Part shown: piece by piece, positions 1 through 6,511 of the stretch
Layout of the letters: each line of letters begins with the position of its first letter
Numbering within the stretch: the first letter of the stretch is position 1
NCBI GenBank assembly: GCA_003224515.1
Contig: QHZC01000089.1
Coordinates: 1 to 9,915 of the forward strand
Length of the DNA: 9,915 nt
Direction: 5' to 3'
Origin: Acidobacteriota bacterium
GTDB lineage: Bacteria > Acidobacteriota > Terriglobia > Acidiferrales > UBA7541
Position numbers and translations under genes: made by a program
The notes under the pieces: generated by a model
The model's input: only the letters and a program-made list of their open reading frames with translations
Told to the model about the DNA's origin: nothing
The model's database searches: none

Positions 1-1134
1 AAGTCCGGTTTCACGATTGTGGAATTAATTATAGGAATGGCCGTCACCATGGTTGCACTGGCGGCCGCCGTCCTGCTGTTCCGTGATTCCATCAAGGCCA
101 ACACCAACGTCACTCAGGCCTCGGACATGAGCGACAACATCCGCGCGGGACTCAATCTGATCGTCCAGGATCTCATTCAAACGGGAACCGGTATTCCCAC
201 CGGCGGTATTTCTATCCCAAACACTGTCAATGCTGCTGGTTGCAACATCGGCCAACCGGTCAACCGCCCTCCTGCGGTATTGAAACTGACCTTCCAGGGC
301 CCCAACTCTGCCAACAAGGGATGCAACGTTATTCTTCCGGCCATCGAGCCCGGCAACGGTTTGGGTCCTGTGGTGACGAGCCCCGATGGGACTTCCGGTC
401 CGACAACCGACATTATTACCATCCTGTATGCCGACAATACTCTTGCGCTGGATCAGAAGCCCATCACCGGCCCGGCCTGTCCGACGGGCACAATTGCGCC
501 GGATGGATCCCAAATCAACTTTGGCACATCTCCAGGCTGCGTGACTCTGGGTACGGCGGGAATTCCCGTCAATCCCGGCGACCTGCTGATGCTCTACAAC
601 GCTCACAATCCCAATGGTGTCCTCCAGACCGTCAGCTCGGTCGCTGGCCCAATCGTAAAATTTAACCCTGGCGATGCCTTCAACCTCAACGGGCGCACCA
701 CATCGGATACTTCCGGAACGATCTTGAGCCTTCAGGACCCAGGAGCGCCAGCGGCGCCCAACGGCAACTATCCGGCTACCTCGTGCACCCGCGTCTGGAT
801 GATCACCTACTTTCTGGACGCTACTACCGATCCTAAGCATCCCATGCTAATGCGTGCGGTAAACTTCAACACCCCGCAACCGGTGGCCGAAACTCTGGAA
901 AACCTTCAGTTTTCTTACAATTTTGCGGATGGCACGACTCCAGCTCCCGTGAACCAATTCACGGTTCCGACGGTCCCGGCTCCCGCGGGTGACAATGAAA
1001 ACCAGATCCGTTCCGTCAACGTTTACCTCGGCGCGCGTTCCATCACCACCGCGGCCATCACTGGCAAATATGTCCGCACTAACCTGGCGACCCAAGTCGC
1101 TCTCCGCAGCATGGCTTATTTCAATACCTATTAA
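1..1134 (+). CDS. PilW-like type IV pilus minor prepilin, 5' end cut by window edge
   Basis: The frame is open from the first base and reads KSG|FTIVELIIGMAV. This is the type IV prepilin signature: Gly before the cleavage point, Phe at +1, Glu at +5, then a hydrophobic helix of about 24 residues. Family knowledge: prepilin peptidase (PilD) cuts after this Gly and methylates the new N-terminus, and the helix anchors the subunit in the inner membrane before pilus assembly. The rest (about 350 aa) is polar and rich in Gly, Pro, Thr and Asn. Its end, ETLENLQFSYNF followed by NQIRSVNVYLGARS, resembles the C-terminus of PilW-type minor pilins. The true start lies a few codons to the left of the window. 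A GTG at 19 falls inside the signature and cannot be the start. The stop (TAA, 1132-1134) is 16 nt before the PilX-type gene, so the two are probably co-transcribed. The PilW name is by family resemblance, since related minor pilins (FimT, PilV) share the N-terminus. Confidence 0.85.
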   Translation, partial: KSGFTIVELIIGMAVTMVALAAAVLLFRDSIKANTNVTQASDMSDNIRAGLNLIVQDLIQTGTGIPTGGISIPNTVNAAGCNIGQPVNRPPAVLKLTFQGPNSANKGCNVILPAIEPGNGLGPVVTSPDGTSGPTTDIITILYADNTLALDQKPITGPACPTGTIAPDGSQINFGTSPGCVTLGTAGIPVNPGDLLMLYNAHNPNGVLQTVSSVAGPIVKFNPGDAFNLNGRTTSDTSGTILSLQDPGAPAAPNGNYPATSCTRVWMITYFLDATTDPKHPMLMRAVNFNTPQPVAETLENLQFSYNFADGTTPAPVNQFTVPTVPAPAGDNENQIRSVNVYLGARSITTAAITGKYVRTNLATQVALRSMAYFNTY

Positions 1135-1138
1135 TAAT

Positions 1139-1145
1139 GAGGAGG
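1139..1145 (+). promoter_or_regulatory. Ribosome binding site of the PilX-type gene
   Basis: GAGGAGG lies 5 nt before the ATG at 1151, a near-ideal Shine-Dalgarno match. It fixes the start at 1151 and not at an in-frame ATG at 989, which lies deep inside the upstream pilin gene and would add 54 low-complexity residues ahead of the membrane helix. Confidence 0.85.
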
Positions 1146-1150
1146 CCGCG

Positions 1151-4000
1151 ATGAGATTGGTGAAAACTACGATGCGCAAACAATCGGGCATGGCGCTCAT
1201 CACTACTCTCCTTCTGCTCTTGCTGATGTCTGCCATGGTGGTGGGCTTCATGCTCCTCGTGACGGAAGGGCAAAGACTCTCCGGAATGAACAACGAGCAG
1301 AGCAAAGCTTTCTATGGCGCGGAATCGGGGATGGAAAAGCTCACTGCGGACCTGGGCACGCTCTTCGGCAGCACCTATGCCCCGACCGGACCACAAGTGG
1401 ATGCACTGGCGACGAATCCCCCGGTTCTTCCCGCAAGCACCGGGGTCTCCTACGTGGATGTGGTTGGCAAAAGCACCTATTCGATTACCTATCCGCTGGA
1501 CAAAAACAGCAATCCCCTAGCGCAATTCTCCCTGATCAAATCGGGCTCCAGTGCGTTTCAAGGAATGAATGCGCTGGAGACGACCTATACGCTGACGGTC
1601 GCGGCTCGCACGGCGACCGGTGGCGAAGCTAAACTGGTGCGGACTACCCAGACTGTCGGAATTCCGCTCTTCCAGTTCGGCATATACTCGGACACCGACC
1701 TGAGCTTTTTCCCGGGTCCCAACTTTGACTTCGGCGGCCGTGTGCACACCAATGGCAACCTTTTCCTCGACAGCGGCGGACCCGCCGGCGCGACCCCCAA
1801 TCAAACTTCAGCGGTCCAATTGTGGCTGAGGAGTCCGGTCACGGCCAGCAAGGATATCCTCCGCGACTGTCTCTCGAATTCGAACCCCGAATCCGCTAGC
1901 GGTCGACATCCCGGCAGCGTTGAGATCACCACTGGTGGTTCCCTCCAGGCGCTTGGATTCGGCCAAGGAAGCTTGAATTCATGCTTGGGTTCGGGAACGA
2001 ACTCCAGTTGGGCGTCCATCTCGGGTGCCTATAACGGTAACCTCCGTAGCGGCCTGCAGCCACTGAACTTGACGATCGTGCTCCTCAGCAAGGGCAGTTC
2101 CAAACCCATTGACATGATCCGCCGCCCTGTGGCCGGCGAAAGAGCCGCAAATCCCGGTGTTCTCGGCGAACGTTATTTTTCACAGGCCAGCCTGCGGATT
2201 CTGCTTTCGGATAATGCGGCTGACATCACTGGCTTGGACTGCGTCAGCGGCACCGCCCCATTCAACCTGGCGGACCTCGCTCTCCCGGTCGCGAACTGGG
2301 CGACAGCGAATGCCACGGCCCTGAAAACAGCCATGACTGCTGCTGGCACAACTTTGTTGCCTATGGCGGCCTCCGGCGCTGGCGGGAAGACCGTGGCGGC
2401 GGGCTATAATCCAGCCGACGGCTATTGGCAGGTAGGTCCCACTGGTTCAGCCACGCCTCCGACTTACGGAACTCCGATCATCACCGGCTTCATCAAAATT
2501 GACGCCCAGACCTCCTACGGCAGTCCCTGTGGCGCCTACACCGACGTGACCAAAGAAATCTTGAGCCTCGGCTACGCGGGGCGCAACTTGTATCCCGTGT
2601 CGCTGGCGCCTCCCACGTTGCCGGGACTCCCCGGCGCCCAGGTCGCTCCTTCCACCTGTCTCGACCCTCATCCGAGCGCCGTGATTCGGCTCGAACGAGT
2701 CCGCGATAATCCGTCGAATTACGCTAGCGCGACTGGGCCCTGCGGCGTCGCCGCAATACTCGCCCCGCCGAACCCTTCGGACTATTGGCCGAACGCCCTC
2801 TATGACACACGCGAAGGGTATAACCGGGAGCCCACGCCCGCCCTCAACAAACAAGTTACCTTGGGCGGCATCATGAACTACATTGAGCTCGACGTTAAGA
2901 ACCTCGCCAAGTGGTTCAGCGGAACCATCGGTGCTTCCGGCCCCAGCACCCAGGACCCCAGTGTTGCGCCCTACAACTTCGTTGTTTACATCTCGGACCG
3001 CCGCGGCAACTATCTCCCCACAGGGACGGCAGTCGGAACCTGGCCTCCCCTCTCGCCCTCCACGCGTGAGACCGGGGAATATGGCTATTTTGACCTAGTC
3101 AATTCAGCCGACCCCAAAGGCTGCCCGGACAACAAGATCGAGCCCATCCCCGCTGGCGCCGGTGTCCTTGCCACGTACGGCGAAAATTCATTTCCAAACA
3201 CGCTGGTGGACAGCACCGGGGTCACCACGGCAAGTACACTCTTTTCGAATTTGCCCAATGCCGCGGTGCAAGCCGATCCGCTCTGCGCCACCGGCTCTGG
3301 CGGCATCAGCCCATGGACTAGGTCCTTCTTGAAGCAGGCCAACGACGGCCGCGAAAATCCCAATGCCCTCTTCCGCCGGGCCGTCAAGGTCGTAAATGGC
3401 AACCTCATCAGCTTGCCCCCGTGCCTGGGCGGTGTCTCTTGTGGTCTGACCATCGCGACGGAAAACCCTGCCTACATCCAAGGCGACTTCAACGCAAACT
3501 CTGCCGGTGGCGGCTTTGCGAACGCCAGCGTGGCCACCTCCGTGGCTGCCGATGCGATTACGATTCTCTCGGTCAACTGGAACGACGTCAATTCCTTCGC
3601 TTCCCCGTTCAATAACGCCTTCTCGCGCACCGGGGCAACGACTTACGTCCGAACGGCAGTTCTCGCCGGCAAACAAGTTTCCTTCCGGATCCCCACTTGG
3701 GATTCTACCGCCATCGATGGCAGCCAGGACTTCGGTACTGACGGAGGTGTCCACAACTTCTTGCGCTTCCTGGAAAGATGGAATGGAACCCTGTTCTATG
3801 AGGGCTCCATCGTCAGCTTGTTCTATAGCCGCCAGGCCACCGGGCTGTTCAATTCCGGTGGAAACAACTACAGCCCACCAACCCGCGGCTACCAGTTCGA
3901 CGTGAACTTCCTGAATCCTACGCTGCTGCCGCCGCGGACGCCGATGTTCCGCGACATCAACACGACGGGATTTACGCAACTGCTTTTGCCGAACCAGTGA
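1151..4000 (+). CDS. Large PilX-type pilus assembly protein (PilX N-terminal domain)
   Basis: 949 aa. A short basic start (MRLVKTTMRKQSGMA) leads into one hydrophobic segment at about residues 15-38, rich in Leu and Met. The signature AFYGAESGMEKL follows. This matches the PilX N-terminal domain, where a helix is followed by 'A-x-x-AE-x-G'. No G|FxxxE prepilin cleavage site is visible. PilX-type proteins are minor components of the type IV pilus tip and initiation complex, acting at the inner membrane and periplasm. Typical proteobacterial PilX is about 170-200 aa, so some 750 extra residues follow here. They are rich in Gly, Ser, Asn and Pro, with about ten scattered Cys that could form disulfides. 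The last 100 residues (a segment with SLFYSRQATGLFN, then LPPRTPMFRDINTTGF) look like a conserved terminus that I recall from large acidobacterial and deltaproteobacterial homologues; this is from memory. The gene is downstream of the PilW-like gene and probably in one operon. The C-terminal function is unknown; an adhesive or tip role is inference. Confidence 0.85.
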   Translation: MRLVKTTMRKQSGMALITTLLLLLLMSAMVVGFMLLVTEGQRLSGMNNEQSKAFYGAESGMEKLTADLGTLFGSTYAPTGPQVDALATNPPVLPASTGVSYVDVVGKSTYSITYPLDKNSNPLAQFSLIKSGSSAFQGMNALETTYTLTVAARTATGGEAKLVRTTQTVGIPLFQFGIYSDTDLSFFPGPNFDFGGRVHTNGNLFLDSGGPAGATPNQTSAVQLWLRSPVTASKDILRDCLSNSNPESASGRHPGSVEITTGGSLQALGFGQGSLNSCLGSGTNSSWASISGAYNGNLRSGLQPLNLTIVLLSKGSSKPIDMIRRPVAGERAANPGVLGERYFSQASLRILLSDNAADITGLDCVSGTAPFNLADLALPVANWATANATALKTAMTAAGTTLLPMAASGAGGKTVAAGYNPADGYWQVGPTGSATPPTYGTPIITGFIKIDAQTSYGSPCGAYTDVTKEILSLGYAGRNLYPVSLAPPTLPGLPGAQVAPSTCLDPHPSAVIRLERVRDNPSNYASATGPCGVAAILAPPNPSDYWPNALYDTREGYNREPTPALNKQVTLGGIMNYIELDVKNLAKWFSGTIGASGPSTQDPSVAPYNFVVYISDRRGNYLPTGTAVGTWPPLSPSTRETGEYGYFDLVNSADPKGCPDNKIEPIPAGAGVLATYGENSFPNTLVDSTGVTTASTLFSNLPNAAVQADPLCATGSGGISPWTRSFLKQANDGRENPNALFRRAVKVVNGNLISLPPCLGGVSCGLTIATENPAYIQGDFNANSAGGGFANASVATSVAADAITILSVNWNDVNSFASPFNNAFSRTGATTYVRTAVLAGKQVSFRIPTWDSTAIDGSQDFGTDGGVHNFLRFLERWNGTLFYEGSIVSLFYSRQATGLFNSGGNNYSPPTRGYQFDVNFLNPTLLPPRTPMFRDINTTGFTQLLLPNQ

Positions 4001-4001
4001 T

Positions 4002-4020
4002 CTGCAGCCGGCTGCTGCAG
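4002..4020 (+). other. Hairpin just after the pilus operon, possible terminator
   Basis: CTGCAGC and GCTGCAG form a perfect 7-bp stem with a 5-nt loop, starting 2 nt after the pilX-type stop codon. A second, weaker stem (CAGCC 4028-4032 with GGCTG 4045-4049) is followed by the T-rich stretch TTCTTT. Neither has a classic uninterrupted U-tract, so intrinsic termination is only possible. An RNA-stabilising 3' hairpin is an alternative. Confidence 0.35.
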
Positions 4021-4212
4021 GAGCCGACAGCCCCGCGTCCCCGAGGCTGCGTTCTTTCTCGGGAAGGGTTGTGCGGAGCGGTTTAAGTTCGGCGAACTGT
4101 CCGGGTCTGGGTTTGTAAGCGTATTGCTGGGTTCCTCGTCACCGTTCGTTGCTGCCGTGCGAAGGGATCAGAAGCTCGGCGCAGTCGTGCACTGAGGGGA
4201 GAGAAGCACGTT

Positions 4213-4806
4213 ATGGCAAAATCCACTTCAGCCTCCGGAGGAGCTTCGTCTTCCAAATCGCTCCTCTTCATGATGATCGCCATGACGTGCGGCTTCTGCG
4301 TGCTTCTTGGCGGCGGCTTGCTGATGGCCTCGCGCGTGATCAATGCCCTCGGCCTCCGTGCTGGCAGTGATAAAGCGACCGTACGCACCCCTCTCGGCGA
4401 ATTCCGCGTTGAAAGGGCCAAGGAAGTCGGCCCCGGCCTGCCCGTTTATCCGGCAGCGACTCTGGTGCTTCCTGGCTCGGCGGCCGCACACCTTGCGCTC
4501 CATGAGGATCAGCCCCAAGTCCTTGCCAGCACTTATCATACGAACACGTCCCGCGAATACGTCGTCAACTGGTATCTCGAGCACTTGAGCCCGGAATTCG
4601 CACGCCAGGACAGCGGCCCCAAAAAGTTACCCCAAGCCTTCCGCAACTCACACATTTCCGATGATGACATCGCCTTCGTCGGCGAACGCGGCGACCAAAT
4701 TCGCGCTGTCGCCCTCACCCTCGACGACACCGGCACCAAAATCACCCTCCTGCGTTCTTATGCCAATCCCCCTGCCTCGGCGCCAGCCCAGCCACCGGCC
4801 CAGTAG
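4213..4806 (+). CDS. Small single-pass membrane protein of unknown function
   Basis: 197 aa. The N-terminus is Ser/Ala-rich and short (residues 1-15). One strong hydrophobic segment follows (about 17-45, with Cys26 and Cys29), then a soluble domain of about 140 residues and a Pro/Ala-rich tail (PPASAPAQPPAQ). There is no lipobox, so it is probably a signal anchor with the soluble part outside the cytoplasm. The soluble part contains GLPVYPAAT, then STYHTNTSREYVVNWYLEHL. This pattern ('P-x-YP-x-A' followed by 'T-x-x-x-x-x-x-V-x-x-x-Y-x-x-x-L') resembles small envelope proteins of unknown function that are common in Acidobacteria; the resemblance is from memory. A purine-rich GAGGGGAGAG (4194-4203) precedes the ATG and supports this start. 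The gene has 212 nt of its own upstream sequence, so it is probably transcribed separately from the pilus genes. It converges on the protease gene with a gap of only 35 nt. I assign no function. Confidence 0.75.
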   Translation: MAKSTSASGGASSSKSLLFMMIAMTCGFCVLLGGGLLMASRVINALGLRAGSDKATVRTPLGEFRVERAKEVGPGLPVYPAATLVLPGSAAAHLALHEDQPQVLASTYHTNTSREYVVNWYLEHLSPEFARQDSGPKKLPQAFRNSHISDDDIAFVGERGDQIRAVALTLDDTGTKITLLRSYANPPASAPAQPPAQ

Positions 4807-4841
4807 AAATACTCCCTCCCGTTTCCTGTTCCAGAACAATC

Positions 4842-5057
4842 TCACGGCTGATCGAGTGTGAAGGAAATAAACAACAACTTCTGGTCGCGTTGGATCTGCA
4901 ACGCAACCGGCGCTCCCGGTGGCAGGGCTTTCAGCGCACTACGCAGAAGATCCAGCGTTGTCATGGGCTGGCCGTTCAGAGTGCGAATCACGTCCCCGGC
5001 GTTCAACGGCACTTCGACGCCAGCGCCCGCCGAGCGAGCGGCCACGATGATCGAATC
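4842..5057 (-). pseudogene. Out-of-frame second PDZ domain of the HtrA-like protease
   Basis: In a different minus-strand frame from the protease, and directly following it, the sequence reads DSIIVAARSAGAG, then VPLNAGDVIRTLNGQP, and ends FISFTLDQP with TGA at 4842-4844. 'LNAGDVIRTLNG' is the typical PDZ ligand-groove segment, and two-PDZ organisation is usual for DegP-like proteases. This is therefore the lost C-terminal part of the gene upstream and not an independent gene. It has only a GTG at 5045 as a possible start and no ribosome binding site that I can see. Between 'NLVPTLG' in the protease frame and 'DSIIVAARS' here the sequence seems shorter than the usual linker, so a small deletion may accompany the frame change. 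Confidence 0.75.
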
Positions 5058-6250
5058 CCCAGGGTCGGCACAAGATTTTTCGCCGCGTCGGCCAGCGCGG
5101 TGACCTGATCCATATCGCGCGGCGGCTCCATCACCGGGACGTTGAAACCCAGCCGGTCTTTTCCGCGAAGGATGTCGAGATGGACTTGGTCTCCCGTCTC
5201 CAGCAAATAGAAATGAAATGCCACTAGCGGCAGGCTGTCTGCTGCCTTCCCGTCGACGGCCGCCAGAACGTCTCCGATCTTGAGACCTGCCGCTTCGGCC
5301 GGACTGCCCGGCAAGACATCGGAGACGACTACCCCGTACGTTCTGGGGAGGCTCAGCGCCGCGGCCATGGATGGCGTGATGGTCTGGATTCCGATGCCAA
5401 TTTCGGCGCGGTGCAAGTGACCGAACTTCCGCAACTGCCGAAAGGCGACGTTCACCACATTGCTTGGGATGGCGAATCCCAGCCCTTCATTTCCACCCGA
5501 TTGCGACAGAATAAAAGTATTCACTCCCACCACTTCGCCATTCACATTCACGAGCGGACCGCCCGAATTCCCGGGATTGATCGGTGCATCCGTCTGGATG
5601 TACACCATCGGTGAATCCGGTTCCGTCTGGCGGGCCACCGCCGAAATCACCCCCATCGTGACGGTATTGCGCAATCCTCCCGGGCTCCCGAAGGCAAAAA
5701 CAATCTCCCCCTGGCCCAGTTTTCGGTACACACCAAGCGCCAGCGCCGGAAGTTTTCCTGCGTCAACTTTGAGTACCGCGAGATCGATCTCGCTGGACGC
5801 TCCAACAATCCGCGCTGATACGACCGTCGTTCGAGTCGAGAGCGCGGCATCCACCGACCCATCGGCGTTCGCGGACGGCAGCACCACCTGGACCCGCTGC
5901 GCACACTTCACCACGTGCGCGTTGGTCACGATGTACCCGCTGGGATCGATCACAAATCCGGAGCCGATTGCCCGTTGCCTGCCGATCACCGCGTTGGTGT
6001 TTCCGTGTTCACCTTCTTCGAGCGGTCCATACCCGGTTACGAGAATCTGCACCACGCTTGGCGAAACCTTTCTGATAAGGGCATCCACGGATTCGTTGAG
6101 CTTTCGCAGCGCATCCGTGGAATGATCCTGGGCTCGCCCATTTACGGCTGGCAAATGGACAAACAGAAACAACGCGCTGCCAGAGAGGGCACGGAAAAGG
6201 CGCAGCGCCAAACGCCGGCTTATCATGGGGCCGCTGCTGGACTCGAACAT
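5003..6250 (-). CDS. HtrA/DegP-like periplasmic serine protease, C-terminus frameshifted
   Basis: 415 aa as read. The start at 6250 (MFESSSGPMISRR) is chosen for a strong ribosome binding site. A longer open frame up to 6736 runs antisense through the glucosidase start and is rejected. Residues about 10-40 are a signal peptide: basic, then hydrophobic (ALFLFVHLP), with probable cleavage near NGRA|QD. The trypsin-like domain spans about 55-275 and has the full triad: His112 in VTNAHVV, Asp156 in SSEIDLAVL, Ser229 in NPGNSGGPL. A first PDZ domain follows (about 285-373, with GLKIGDVLAAVDG). The protein should degrade or refold misfolded envelope proteins outside the cytoplasmic membrane. After residue about 398 (LVPTLG) the frame reads an implausible tail (IRSSWPLARRAL...) to a TGA at 5003, while PDZ2 continues in another frame down to 4842. 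The truncated product would keep an intact active site and PDZ1, so it may still function. DegP, DegQ and DegS cannot be told apart here. Confidence 0.88.
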   Translation of the reverse strand: MFESSSGPMISRRLALRLFRALSGSALFLFVHLPAVNGRAQDHSTDALRKLNESVDALIRKVSPSVVQILVTGYGPLEEGEHGNTNAVIGRQRAIGSGFVIDPSGYIVTNAHVVKCAQRVQVVLPSANADGSVDAALSTRTTVVSARIVGASSEIDLAVLKVDAGKLPALALGVYRKLGQGEIVFAFGSPGGLRNTVTMGVISAVARQTEPDSPMVYIQTDAPINPGNSGGPLVNVNGEVVGVNTFILSQSGGNEGLGFAIPSNVVNVAFRQLRKFGHLHRAEIGIGIQTITPSMAAALSLPRTYGVVVSDVLPGSPAEAAGLKIGDVLAAVDGKAADSLPLVAFHFYLLETGDQVHLDILRGKDRLGFNVPVMEPPRDMDQVTALADAAKNLVPTLGIRSSWPLARRALASKCR

Positions 6251-6511
6251 GGCTGGTCTCCTCAAAACAGTTCTCAATCCATTGATGCCTGGTGGAGACC
6301 CAAGAGTACAACGGTTCACTTGGCCCCGCAGTTTCACCCCGGCATTAGCAGAAAACTCCGACCCAAAATGCGGTCTCCTGCATCCCATCGATGAGGTCAG
6401 TCCAACGCCCGCGGGGCTTGCCGGAACAGGCACGCGCTCCGAGGTCGGCGCTGCTGTCATCCAGGAAAAGTGCGACCATAGCCTGAATCTTTCGGCCGAG
6501 GCCCTCCAAAC
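6251..6511. other. Intergenic region between divergent protease and glucosidase genes
   Basis: These 261 nt separate the two divergent start codons and must hold the promoters for both. I could not pick out a convincing -35/-10 pair on either strand, nor an operator-like inverted repeat. Open frames that cross the region on both strands show no recognisable protein and are taken as chance. Confidence 0.5.
6257..6263 (-). promoter_or_regulatory. Ribosome binding site of the HtrA-like protease
   Basis: On the minus strand GAGGAGA lies 6 nt before the ATG at 6250. It favours this start over the second in-frame ATG eight codons further on (MISRR), which would also give a good signal peptide. Confidence 0.8.

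Noticed and set aside
25..840. 271-aa open frame antisense to the PilW-like gene
   Set aside because: Arg/Gly-rich composition typical of a GC-driven shadow frame, no recognisable motif, and the plus strand carries a clear prepilin.
989..1150. In-frame upstream extension of the PilX-type gene from an ATG at 989
   Set aside because: It overlaps 146 nt of the pilin gene in another frame, reads as low-complexity Ser/Pro/Ala, and lies ahead of a far better start (GAGGAGG then ATG 1151) that places the membrane helix near the N-terminus.
3188..3979. 263-aa open frame antisense to the PilX-type gene
   Set aside because: Shadow frame: it lies wholly inside the conserved C-terminal part of the PilX-type gene, with no domain or ribosome binding site seen.
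4087..4097. 11-nt palindrome GTTCGGCGAAC upstream of the small membrane protein gene
   Set aside because: The arms are only 5 nt and no promoter elements are placed around it. Such palindromes are expected by chance at this GC content.
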